A DNA stretch of 64,000 bases, from NCBI RefSeq assembly GCF_009729075.1, contig NZ_VTGY01000011.1, positions 186,001 to 250,000 on the forward strand, in the 5' to 3' direction. This document shows positions 18,251 to 25,962 of this stretch, in pieces. Positions within the stretch are counted from its first letter, which is position 1, and the number at the start of each line of letters is the position of its first letter. Both the position numbers and the translations under genes were made by a program. The notes under the pieces were generated by a model, which was not told the origin of the DNA, made no database searches, and saw only the letters and a program-made list of their open reading frames with translations. This DNA comes from Mycolicibacterium sp. CBMA 226 (lineage in GTDB: Bacteria > Actinomycetota > Actinomycetes > Mycobacteriales > Mycobacteriaceae).

Positions 18251-19279
18251 GTGAAGTCGGTCGTCGGCTTGCTGGTATGGCTGATGGTGCTGGCGGTGGC
18301 GGCGTGCAGTTCGGGCAAGGGCGGGGACTGGGTCGACGAGGACGTCAGCTTCGTCTCCGACGGGTTGACCATCTACGGCAGCTATCGCCACGTACCCGAC
18401 GCCGCGGCGGCGCCGTCGGTACTGATGATCTCCGAGAGCGGCCAGACCGACCGCAACGGTGACAACGCCGTCGCCGGCAAGGTCGGCAACATGCGGCAGC
18501 TCGCCGAGTACCTGTCCGGCAAGAACGTCGACAGCCTGCGCTACGACAAGATCGGCACCGGCAAGACCGGCGTCGGGCCGCATGCCCAGAACCTGCGGGA
18601 CGTGGGCAGTGCGATCTACACCGCCGGCGCCAAGGCGGCCGTGCGGTTCCTGGCCGCGCAGAAGGGCACCGACACGTCACGAATCTCGGTGTACGGCTTG
18701 GGCGAAGGCACGGTGCACGCGCTGGCACTGGCCACCGACACCAGTTCCGGCGCCCCGAAGATTCACTCCCTCGCGCTGCTGCAGCCGTTGGCCGGACGGT
18801 ATCTGGACGTCATCACCAATCGCGTGCGGTCCTCGGTCGACGCCGACGTGAAGGCCGGCGCCAAGACCCGGCAGCAGGCCGACGCGGTGCTGAAGGATTG
18901 GACCGACGCGGTCGCGTCGACGCGCGCCACGGGCACGCCGCCGACCAAACTGCCGGAAGGCCTGGGCGCGATTCTCAACCCCGGCAACGCCAAAGCGGTG
19001 CTCGAGGCGGACGCCATCGACCCGTTGGAACTGGCGGCCAAGGTGCCGAACGGTACCCCGGTGCTGCTGACGTGCTCCGATTCGGACGTCCAGGCGTTCT
19101 GCGAGGCGGAGCAGCCACTGATCAAGGCGCTGGCGCACACCGCGCTGACGGTGGTCCCGCTGAAGGGCGTCAGCCACGTGCTGCGCGACGATCCCTCCGA
19201 CAACGTCGCCAACTACGCCAACAAGGCGCCGCTGTCCCAGCAGCTGACCAGCGCGCTGGACGGATTTGTCGGACGGTAG
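18251..19279 (+). CDS. Alpha/beta-hydrolase-fold lipoprotein lacking the nucleophile serine
   Basis: Protein of 342 aa with a lipoprotein signal (lipobox VAAC, Cys about residue 19) and a serine-aminopeptidase-type hydrolase domain. The motifs LMISESGQTDRNGDN, SLRYDKIGTGKTG and a terminal His in GVSHVLRDD are present. At the nucleophile elbow the sequence is G149-L-G-E-G153 where the fold needs G-x-S-x-G, so residue 151 is Gly. The protein may be a non-catalytic binding lipoprotein. It follows the lipase gene by 13 bp with little room for a separate promoter. Confidence 0.78.
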   Translation: MKSVVGLLVWLMVLAVAACSSGKGGDWVDEDVSFVSDGLTIYGSYRHVPDAAAAPSVLMISESGQTDRNGDNAVAGKVGNMRQLAEYLSGKNVDSLRYDKIGTGKTGVGPHAQNLRDVGSAIYTAGAKAAVRFLAAQKGTDTSRISVYGLGEGTVHALALATDTSSGAPKIHSLALLQPLAGRYLDVITNRVRSSVDADVKAGAKTRQQADAVLKDWTDAVASTRATGTPPTKLPEGLGAILNPGNAKAVLEADAIDPLELAAKVPNGTPVLLTCSDSDVQAFCEAEQPLIKALAHTALTVVPLKGVSHVLRDDPSDNVANYANKAPLSQQLTSALDGFVGR

Positions 19280-19355
19280 TCGTACACTGCCGCCATGGGG
19301 GATGAATCAAGCGCAATGTATCTGAAAGTTCTTGTCGGACAAGGTGGTTGGTGCC

Positions 19356-20105
19356 ATGAGTGACGACAGGATGTTGGCCCGGATCGCGGCGCTGTTGCGG
19401 CAGGCCGAGAACACCGACAACCCGCACGAAGCCGAGGCATTCATGGCGGCCGCGCAGCGGCTCGCCACCACCACGTCGATCGATCTGGCGGTGGCGCGGG
19501 CGCATTCGGCCACCCGGACCGCCGCACAGGAGCCGGTGCAGCGCACCGTCACCATCGGAGAGGCGGGTACTCGCGGACTGCGGACGTTCGTGCAGTTGTT
19601 CGTACTGATCGCTCGGGCCAACGACGTGAAATGCGATATCGCGTCCAACTCGACGTTCGTCTACGCCTACGGATTTGCCGAGGACATCGACGCTACGCAT
19701 GCGCTGTACGCCAGCGTGGTGGTGCAGATGGTCAAGTCGTCGGACGCGTATATCGCGACGGGTGCGCACCGGCCGACGCCGACCATCACCGCGCGGCTCA
19801 ACTTCCAGCTGGCGTTCGGTGCCCGGGTGGGGCAACGACTGGCCGATGCGCGCGACGAAGCCCGCCAGGCGGCGACGGTCGAACGCGCGGATCAGCCGGG
19901 GACCGCTGTTGCGTTGCGCAACAAGGATCTTGAGCTGGTGTCGTTCTACAAGAAGACCTCGCAGGCGCGGGGGAGCTGGCGGGCGACAAATGCGTCGGCC
20001 GGCTACTCCTCGGCGGCGCGGCGGGCCGGGGACCGCGCCGGGCGCCGGGCACGGTTGGGGCCGAGTCCCGAATTGTCCGGTGCGCGCACTGCCCTGGAGA
20101 GGTGA
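19356..20105 (+). CDS. DUF2786 domain protein (Rv0184-like)
   Basis: Protein of 249 aa, the length recalled for Rv0184. The N-terminal DUF2786 signature (MLARIAALLRQAENTDNPHEAEAF, then AAAQRLATTTSIDLAVAR) is clear. The remainder is helical with a basic C-terminus. Function is unknown; DUF2786 proteins occur near phage-like or DNA-related genes but no activity is established. ATG 19356 fits the domain start; TTG 19332 is a weaker alternative. It is separated by 12 bp from a putative metallohydrolase gene that always seems to follow it. Confidence 0.82.
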   Translation: MSDDRMLARIAALLRQAENTDNPHEAEAFMAAAQRLATTTSIDLAVARAHSATRTAAQEPVQRTVTIGEAGTRGLRTFVQLFVLIARANDVKCDIASNSTFVYAYGFAEDIDATHALYASVVVQMVKSSDAYIATGAHRPTPTITARLNFQLAFGARVGQRLADARDEARQAATVERADQPGTAVALRNKDLELVSFYKKTSQARGSWRATNASAGYSSAARRAGDRAGRRARLGPSPELSGARTALER

Positions 20106-20117
20106 CCCGGTGGAGCG

Positions 20118-20609
20118 ATGAGCCGGGACGTTCAACGGTCTGCGGTGTACGCCGCCGAGCAGTTCGTGCGCACGTTGTTCGACCGCGCGGGGGAGCGTGG
20201 CAACCGGGCAGTCGAGTTCTTCGGGGCGCAGTTGACATTGCCACCCGAGGCTCGCTTCGGATCCGTCGACGCGGTGCGGCGCTACGTCGAGCAAGTACTC
20301 GCGATGCCGGCGGTCGCGGCGCGGTGGCCCGACGCCGGTGCGGTGGCGGTGCGGGCGCGCCGGGGTGTGACGGCCGCGCACTACGAGGCGGGCGAGGGCG
20401 GCGCGGTAATCGCGGTTCCTGAACGTCAATCCACCTGGGCGCTAAGAGAATTGGTGGTTCTACACGAGGTGGCCCACCACCTGTCGGCCGCGGTGCCGCC
20501 GCACGGGCCGGCGTTCACCGCGACGTTGTGCGACCTGGCCGACACAGTGATGGGACCGGAGGTGGGCCACATTCTGCGGGTGGTCTACGCCAAAGAGGGC
20601 GTGCGCTGA
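20118..20609 (+). CDS. Putative zinc metallohydrolase (Rv0185-like)
   Basis: Protein of 163 aa with a zinc-binding HEVAHH motif (about residues 115-120) followed by HGPAFTATL, which supplies a likely third His ligand. This pattern matches a small actinobacterial putative metallohydrolase family. There is no signal peptide, so it is likely cytoplasmic. ATG 20118 follows the DUF2786 gene by 12 bp, indicating an operon. Substrate is unknown. Confidence 0.82.
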   Translation: MSRDVQRSAVYAAEQFVRTLFDRAGERGNRAVEFFGAQLTLPPEARFGSVDAVRRYVEQVLAMPAVAARWPDAGAVAVRARRGVTAAHYEAGEGGAVIAVPERQSTWALRELVVLHEVAHHLSAAVPPHGPAFTATLCDLADTVMGPEVGHILRVVYAKEGVR

Positions 20610-20616
20610 CCCTCTT

Positions 20617-20682
20617 CCCGCGAGCGTGCGTGTTTGTACCCGGACACGCCGCGATTGGCGGGTAATCCGCGCACCCTCGCGG
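20617..20682. repeat. Palindromic repeat, CGCGAGCGTGCG family (copy 1)
   Basis: CCCGCGAGCGTGCG at 20617-20630 pairs with CGCACCCTCGCGG at 20670-20682 (one mismatch). The interior starts TGTTTGTACCCGGACACGCC. The same element appears in inverse orientation at 25864-25930 with the same interior order. It starts 8 bp after a stop codon and may also act as a terminator. Confidence 0.75.
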
Positions 20683-20708
20683 CCGGCGAGCGGGCGTCTG
20701 GTGACCGT

Positions 20709-21722
20709 CTAATGCGGCGGACCTAGATACGGGAAGACCTGCAGGGTGTCGGTGTGCGGACTCAGGCCGGACGGCGGGCAGTCGCCTTTGGTCAGCGACG
20801 CCAGTCGGTAGTCGATCACGTCGTCGGTGAACACGCGGCCGTTCGGATACTTGGCCGGCTGGGCCGGATTGAACGTCAGCATGTCGGGCAGGATGCCCTC
20901 GGTGTCGACAGCGGCGACGGCCTCCTCGTCGGTGTAGCCGCCGGTGTGTCCGAGGAGATGCACGAACATCGGCAGCCAGCGCTCCCGGTCGTGCTCTGGC
21001 TCGCTGGCGTTGTACTCCTCCTTGGTGTCATCGGTGTTGAAGAAACTGCTGACCGACGGATGCCCGGCCCGGTCGACGTGCAGCAGCGCGCCGTCGCGCC
21101 GGACGCTGCAGCGTCCCCAGATCCGGATGTCGGGCGTGGCGCCCAGTAGTCGCGCCGTCGGCAGTTCCAGGACCATCGAGCACACGTTGGCCTGCGTGTT
21201 CGAATCCACTCCGGTCCAAGGGAACTCGCCGCTGAGGTGCAGCGCGGTGAAGTTGCGGCCGCCTCTGATGTCGAACAGGTTCTTGATGCCGTCGAAGTCG
21301 AAGAAGAAGGCGTCGCTGCGGGCGCCGGCGAAGAACGTGTAGCCGCCGGATTCGGCGATCACCGGCTCCTTGCCGAACGACACCTCGACGCCTTCGAAGA
21401 TCTTGTCGCCCACCGCTTCTGGCGACCGGGCGGCCTCTCCCGTCGCCAAGTGCACGTCGACCGTCTGCCGTCCGGCGTCCGGCTCGGAGAAGACGTAACT
21501 GAATGCGATGTCATTGCGCAGGTCGCCGTCGTTGTCGATGGCGAGCCGGTAGATGGCCTCCGGATGAAGGGCGTCGGCGTTGGGGTTGGCATTGAGGATG
21601 AGCACCGTGCGGGACGGGTCGGCCGGCGATTGAAAGGCGTACAGGTCGCAGAGGTCCAGGCGTTGGTCGCCCAAGGGCGGGCCGAGGCTGAGCCCGGTGA
21701 AATGATTTGACATAGCCGTCAT
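20709..21722 (-). CDS. DUF4331 family protein
   Basis: Protein of 337 aa matching DUF4331 in its opening (HFTGLSLGPPLGDQRLDLCDLYAFQ), its NANPNADALHPEA segment and repeated acidic strand motifs (YRLAIDNDGDLRNDIAFSYVF). No signal peptide or membrane helix is evident. The family has no established activity; many members sit near redox or signalling genes. Start ATG 21722; ATG 21713 would remove three residues and is equally plausible. It is transcribed divergently from the O-methyltransferase gene. Confidence 0.8.
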   Translation of the reverse strand: MTAMSNHFTGLSLGPPLGDQRLDLCDLYAFQSPADPSRTVLILNANPNADALHPEAIYRLAIDNDGDLRNDIAFSYVFSEPDAGRQTVDVHLATGEAARSPEAVGDKIFEGVEVSFGKEPVIAESGGYTFFAGARSDAFFFDFDGIKNLFDIRGGRNFTALHLSGEFPWTGVDSNTQANVCSMVLELPTARLLGATPDIRIWGRCSVRRDGALLHVDRAGHPSVSSFFNTDDTKEEYNASEPEHDRERWLPMFVHLLGHTGGYTDEEAVAAVDTEGILPDMLTFNPAQPAKYPNGRVFTDDVIDYRLASLTKGDCPPSGLSPHTDTLQVFPYLGPPH

Positions 21723-21798
21723 TCAAGTGGTCGAGGGACCGTGCCGAACGGGAATCGGCCAATCTGGGGGCGGGATTCTCCCGCGCTAGCCTGGGGCC

Positions 21799-22467
21799 AT
21801 GACGACGCAACCCGAACCGCAGGCTGTCGACGAGATGTTCAACGAGGTGTTGCGCACCGAGGACGAGGCGCTGGCCGCTGCACGCCAGTCGGCCGTGACC
21901 GCCGGTATGCCGGCCATCGAGGTCTCCGCGCAGCATGGAAAGCTGTTGTCGCTGCTGGCGGCGATCAGCGGCGCCACCCGGGTACTGGAAATCGGCACCC
22001 TCGCGGGATACAGCACCATCAACCTCGCCCGTGGCATCGGCGCCGCGGGCCGGGTCACGACGTTGGAGTACTCCCCGGAACACGCGGCCGTCGCACGCAC
22101 CAACTTCGAGCGGGCCGGCGTCGCAGGCCGAGTCGAGGTGTTGGTCGGCGCCGCGCTCGACACCTTGCCGCAGCTTGCCGAGCGCGGCGAGCAGTTCGAC
22201 TTCTTCTTCATCGACGCCGACAAGGAGAACAACAGCGCCTACGTCGAATGGGCGGTGCGACTGGCCGCTCCGGGGGCGGTGATCGTCGTCGACAACGTCA
22301 CCAGAATGGGTCGCGTGCTGGAACCGGCCGCCGACGACCTGCAGGCGCAGGGAGTGCGCAACATGCTCGAGCTGATGGGTAACCACCCGCGTCTGGAGAC
22401 CGCCGCCATCCAGACCGTCGGCGCCAAGGGCTGGGACGGTTTCGCCGTGGCCCGGGTGGGCGCATAG
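21799..22467 (+). CDS. SAM-dependent O-methyltransferase, catechol-OMT-like (Rv0187-like)
   Basis: Class I methyltransferase of 222 aa in the bacterial O-methyltransferase/caffeoyl-CoA OMT group. The SAM motif I is VLEIGTLAGYSTINLARG (about residues 63-80), and the metal/catalytic motif FFFIDADKENN and VVDNV segment are as in metal-dependent OMTs. It corresponds to Rv0187. The next gene begins on the last base of its stop (TAGTG), suggesting an operon with a small secreted protein. Confidence 0.88.
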   Translation: MTTQPEPQAVDEMFNEVLRTEDEALAAARQSAVTAGMPAIEVSAQHGKLLSLLAAISGATRVLEIGTLAGYSTINLARGIGAAGRVTTLEYSPEHAAVARTNFERAGVAGRVEVLVGAALDTLPQLAERGEQFDFFFIDADKENNSAYVEWAVRLAAPGAVIVVDNVTRMGRVLEPAADDLQAQGVRNMLELMGNHPRLETAAIQTVGAKGWDGFAVARVGA

Positions 22468-22862
22468 TGCGCAGGGTCGCTGCCGTCGGACTCGTGCTGG
22501 CCGTTGCCCTCGCACCGACGGCGGCGGCCGACCCGACGCCGCTACCGGAAGCGCCCCTCTCGCCGGGAACGACGTTCGTCGACGATCCGGCGATCATCGA
22601 CCCGCATCCTCTGGCGGCGGAGTCCTGGAGCCGCCTCGACCCGGAACCGGCGTTGGCAGTGAACATCTCGGTCGGATCGCCCGACTGTTACGGCGTGCAC
22701 GCTACGGTGCAGGAGACCGAGCAGACCGTGACGGTCACGTTGACGTCCGGCCGCCGGTCGGACCACGCGCGCATGGTGTGCACCATGATGATCCTGCCCG
22801 GCAAGCTCATCGTGCCGCTGGCCGGCGCCGTCGGCGGTAGGACGGTGCTGACAGCGGAGTAG
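22467..22862 (+). CDS. Small secreted protein of unknown function
   Basis: Protein of 131 aa starting at GTG 22467, sharing one base with the preceding stop. A signal peptide is evident (RRVAAVGLVLAVALAPTAAA, cleavage near residue 22). The mature part has two Cys (SPDCYGVH and ARMVCTMMI) likely forming a disulfide, and alternating strand-like segments. I recognise no family. Co-transcription with the methyltransferase is likely from the overlap. Confidence 0.72.
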   Translation: MRRVAAVGLVLAVALAPTAAADPTPLPEAPLSPGTTFVDDPAIIDPHPLAAESWSRLDPEPALAVNISVGSPDCYGVHATVQETEQTVTVTLTSGRRSDHARMVCTMMILPGKLIVPLAGAVGGRTVLTAE

Positions 22863-22955
22863 TCCCGCAGCGCTCGATGCGGCCATGGCGTGACTGGACG
22901 CGGTGCGCGCACAATATGACCCGGAGGGTCGCTTCTACGCCTGGATGGGACGGAC

Positions 22956-23708
22956 ATGAGCTACCTGGGGTACCGCGGTGACGACGCGGACACACCGTTT
23001 GGCAGGTTCTTCAACCCGGAGATGGCGGCACTGCCACGTCATGTGGTGCAGGCGCTCGAAAATGGGCCGCAGGCCGGGCCGGTGTTGCCCGACTTCGACG
23101 ACCCGTTGGCCGCGGACGGCTACCAGCAGACCGAGACTGGCTACGGACGAATGCCGGACGGCGGCTACGCCGTGGCGGTCCGTACCGACATGCCACGCGT
23201 GACGCCGCAGATGTGGGACTGGTGGTTCGGCTGGCACGGCTGCAATGCACGTCGCTACAAGCTGTGGCATCCCAGAGCGCACGTATCCGCCGCGTGGCGC
23301 GACGGCGGCGACGACCTCGCCTACGTCGGCCGGACATCGCTGGTCGAGGAGTATCTGGGCTCGGCATTGAGTTCGGTGGCAATCCAATTCGTCGATTCGT
23401 CGACGCAGGGGCATCAAGGACTGACCATCGCTGCACGGCTGGGCTCACCCGACATTCCCGTCGACATCGGTTGGCTGGTGCACCAGGTACGGCCGACCTC
23501 GGACGGCGCCGAGATGCGCTCCCGATTCTGGATGGGCGGCGAGCATGTCAGCTTCCGCGCGGGCAAGTCGTTGGCGGATCACGCATTTCGGGTGCTCGCC
23601 GCGCGGCAGTTGCCCGATCCGCGGGACCTCCTGGTGCACTGCGCTCAGGAGATGAACCATCTCGCGGGCTTCCTGCCGGAGCTGTACGCGGAGTGCGGTC
23701 CAACGTGA
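22956..23708 (+). CDS. DAPG hydrolase (PhlG)-like zinc hydrolase
   Basis: Protein of 250 aa with the architecture of PhlG, the zinc enzyme that cleaves a C-C bond of 2,4-diacetylphloroglucinol. Family signatures are MWDWWFGWHG, RYKLWHPRAH (His 105/109), a Glu pair at 131/132 and HCAQEMNHLAGFLP (His 228, Glu 232), matching the His/Glu/His/Glu zinc site of PhlG. There is no signal peptide. Substrate in a mycobacterium is unknown; possibly a phloroglucinol-type or other 1,3-diketone. It stands alone after the OMT operon, ending inside a palindromic repeat. Confidence 0.8.
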   Translation: MSYLGYRGDDADTPFGRFFNPEMAALPRHVVQALENGPQAGPVLPDFDDPLAADGYQQTETGYGRMPDGGYAVAVRTDMPRVTPQMWDWWFGWHGCNARRYKLWHPRAHVSAAWRDGGDDLAYVGRTSLVEEYLGSALSSVAIQFVDSSTQGHQGLTIAARLGSPDIPVDIGWLVHQVRPTSDGAEMRSRFWMGGEHVSFRAGKSLADHAFRVLAARQLPDPRDLLVHCAQEMNHLAGFLPELYAECGPT

Positions 23709-23754
23709 GCTTGTGGTCGAAAAGCTGCCGGAATCTCGACCACGAGCTCACGTT
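23702..23754. repeat. Palindromic repeat overlapping a stop codon
   Basis: AACGTGAGCTTGTGGTCGA (23702-23720) and its inverted copy (23736-23754) match at 18 of 19 positions around a 15-base loop. The left arm includes the TGA of the PhlG-like gene. It may terminate that gene, but its form matches intergenic palindromes elsewhere in this window more than a U-tract terminator. Confidence 0.7.
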
Positions 23755-23798
23755 CGCGGTGGTTGGGTAGCGCGTAGTCTGGATTCAGATGGATGGGT

Positions 23799-23836
23799 GC
23801 GGCAAGGCCGAACCCCTTGCCGCGTAACGGAAGGGG
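23799..23836 (+). promoter_or_regulatory. Leader hairpin that can compete with the SPW-gene ribosome-binding site
   Basis: GCGGCAAGG (23799-23807) pairs with CCTTGCCGC (23815-23823). CCCCTT within this segment (23813-23818) is also complementary to AAGGGG (23831-23836), the Shine-Dalgarno sequence 6 bases before ATG 23843. The two pairings exclude each other. A possible -10 TAGTCT lies at 23775-23780. Function is inferred only from pairing. Confidence 0.4.
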
Positions 23837-23842
23837 CTAAAA

Positions 23843-24283
23843 ATGACTACGGTCCATTCATCAATCGAACAACATCCGGACATCATGGCGTTGCGGGCCG
23901 GTTATGACCGTGTCGCCGAGTCGATGGCAGCCCAGGCGACTTTCGGACTGACGATGATGACGGCGATGTACGTCGCGTTGTCGCCGTGGATCGTCGATTT
24001 CTACGGCATGACGCGGCTGACGTTCAACGCGCTCATCGTCGGTGGCGCAGGCGTGTTACTAGCCATGCTCTTCGGTTGTGCGCTCGACCGCACGCACGGA
24101 ATGACCTGGACGCTTCCGTTCTTCGGTGTGTGGCTTGTCATTTCGCCGTGGATCTTCACGAGCGGGCCGACCGCCGGCATCATCTGGTCCCATGTGGTCA
24201 GTGGGGCAGTGATCATCGTGCTCGGTTTGTGTGCGGCGTATCTCGGTATGCGGGTACGCAACTCGGACGCCCACCACAGCTGA
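23843..24283 (+). CDS. SPW-repeat membrane protein
   Basis: Protein of 146 aa with four predicted membrane helices. Two SPW motifs, LSPWIVDF and ISPWIFTSG, each open one repeat of the SPW family. The N-terminus is soluble (about 35 residues). SPW proteins are inner-membrane proteins of unknown function, common in actinobacteria. ATG 23843 has GGAAGGGG upstream within a structured leader. The position resembles that of Rv0188. Confidence 0.82.
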   Translation: MTTVHSSIEQHPDIMALRAGYDRVAESMAAQATFGLTMMTAMYVALSPWIVDFYGMTRLTFNALIVGGAGVLLAMLFGCALDRTHGMTWTLPFFGVWLVISPWIFTSGPTAGIIWSHVVSGAVIIVLGLCAAYLGMRVRNSDAHHS

Positions 24284-24363
24284 GTAGGAGGCCCGCGTCA
24301 ACTGAAGTCCTCCGGGACGCGGTCGTTTGCCTCCGCGCAGCCCGTGCTCCTTCGTGCCTTGAT

Positions 24364-24600
24364 TTGGCCACAGGTGGTAGCAGTGAGCTCCACACGTTCG
24401 CCATTGGCCTGTGGCTGCTGGACGACGTCGCCGAACAGCACCGGCGCCTGCTCGCCTTCGCCGAAGGTGCGCTGCTCGCGTTGCCGGCCGCCGCCCCGAT
24501 CGGGCGGCAGGCCATCGCGATCCAACTGGCCGCCGAGTTCACCCGTGCGGTCGAGGCCGACCCGCTGCTGTGGCCCCGCCTATCTGATGGTTTCGCGGAG
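24364..24600 (+). pseudogene. Probable gene remnant, family not recognised
   Basis: The plus strand in this stretch shows strong G/C third-position bias and a protein-like translation (LHTFAIGLWLLDDVAEQHRR, then LLAFAEGALLALP and EFTRAVEADPLLWPRL), unlike the shadow frames around it. It has no good start (only TTG at 24364) and the frame runs on into the antisense of the ankyrin gene with no stop of its own, so it looks like an internal piece of a lost gene. I cannot assign a family. Confidence 0.35.
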
Positions 24601-25725
24601 CAGGTCAGCGGCCTCGGTCTGAAAGGCATGTTCGGCCCACTGCAACGGGGTCGAACCGAACCGGCCATCGGCGATCGACGTGTCGGCACCGGCCTCGAGC
24701 AGCCTGCGGATCAGCGGCAGATCGCCCGCCCAGGCGGCCTGGTGAAGCGGTGTCGCGCCCTCGTCGTCGCGGACGTTCGGGTCGTCGGGGAAGCCCGGTA
24801 CCACCAGGTCGGCGCCGGACACATCGATGCCGTGCCGGGCGATCAGGTCGAGGCGATCGCCGAAACCGTGCTCGGCGGCCCAGTGAATCTGCCTCTGCCA
24901 CAGCTGTTCTCGGGTCTCCATTGCCTCGCCGAGCCGGCGTTCCCACGGACTGGGTCCGGCATCGGCGAGGCCGTAGGCGAACAGCAGCTCCAGGTGCGAA
25001 TCATCGGGCCGGAACATCCGGTTGTAGAGCGTCTGCTGATCGACCGGATGGGCGCCGCGGTGCAGGAGCAGCGTCGCGAGCTCGGTGGCGTGCGGATGCC
25101 GGGGCTGCCGCCGCGGCCCTTGCTCACCCTCGCCGAACACCCCGGTCAACAGCGTGAACGGTGTCGACATCCCGCACCACAGGTAGCCGCCGTTCGGATC
25201 GGCGCCGGCGTCGAGCAGGAGCGTTGCGGCCGTCAGGACATCATTTGCGCTGCGGCCCAGGGGAATACGCGAGTAGCAGAGGTACATCAGGGGGACCCAG
25301 CCGAACGGCCCGCCGCCGGTGTTGGCGAGCGCCGGTCGTCTGGCGAGATGGTCGGCAAGTGCGGTCGAGTCAGAGGCGGCGGCCGCGCACCAGATGCTTC
25401 GGTCGACGAGCCCGGGATCGGCGGCCAACAGGTCGGCCGCCGCCCGCCAGCGGGGCGGGGCGTCGGCTTCGTCGTAACGCAACGACGCCCATGAGCAGAA
25501 CCGGTCGGCCGGATCGAGGGCGTCCTCGTCGACGGCGCCCGGGTCGACGCTCAGATCAGCGGCCAGGCGCAGGTAGTGGACGAGTGCCGGCCAGCCGGTG
25601 AAGCCATAGCGTCGGGCGACGGCGAATTGCGCGGCGTGCAGTGCGATGCCGTTCGCCCGCTGCAGGTGGCGGGCTTCGACGCGCAGCTTGTCCAGGGACG
25701 GATTGGTGGGCAGTGTGCTGGCCAT
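24580..25725 (-). CDS. Ankyrin repeat protein
   Basis: Protein of 381 aa. The C-terminal third has canonical ankyrin repeats (EGATPLHQAAWAGDLPLIRRLLEAGAD, then GSTPLQWAEHAF), and further degenerate repeats precede it (ATLLLDAGADPNGG, ATLLLHRGAHP). The N-terminal 60 residues (LRVEARHLQRA, ARRYGFTGWPALVHYL) match a domain often found ahead of bacterial ankyrins. Ankyrins mediate protein contacts. ATG 25725. No partner gene is apparent; it ends in the remnant region. Confidence 0.85.
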   Translation of the reverse strand: MASTLPTNPSLDKLRVEARHLQRANGIALHAAQFAVARRYGFTGWPALVHYLRLAADLSVDPGAVDEDALDPADRFCSWASLRYDEADAPPRWRAAADLLAADPGLVDRSIWCAAAASDSTALADHLARRPALANTGGGPFGWVPLMYLCYSRIPLGRSANDVLTAATLLLDAGADPNGGYLWCGMSTPFTLLTGVFGEGEQGPRRQPRHPHATELATLLLHRGAHPVDQQTLYNRMFRPDDSHLELLFAYGLADAGPSPWERRLGEAMETREQLWQRQIHWAAEHGFGDRLDLIARHGIDVSGADLVVPGFPDDPNVRDDEGATPLHQAAWAGDLPLIRRLLEAGADTSIADGRFGSTPLQWAEHAFQTEAADLLRETIR

Positions 25726-25863
25726 GACGGCCTCCTCTCATGCGCCCGCGTCCGCGAATCGGGCCGAGAAGAGGTCGGTCACAAGGTAAAACACCGGCAG
25801 GGAGGCTGAGCCCCTTCGAGCGGACGTCGGGCGGTCCTGCGCGCCCGATCGTCACTGTACCGG

Positions 25864-25930
25864 CCCGCGAGCGTGCGCGAAATGCACACCATCTGCGGCG
25901 TGTCCACGTACAGACACGCACGCTCGCGGG
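25864..25930. repeat. Palindromic repeat, CGCGAGCGTGCG family (copy 2)
   Basis: CCCGCGAGCGTGCG (25864-25877) and CGCACGCTCGCGGG (25917-25930) form a perfect 14-bp stem. Read on the minus strand the interior begins TGTCTGTACGTGGACACGCC, nearly the same as the plus-strand interior of the copy at 20617-20682. It lies in the 237-bp gap between the ilvD end and the ankyrin start. Confidence 0.78.
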
Positions 25931-25962
25931 AAAGGCTAGGCCTCGCGGGGAACGGCTAAAGG

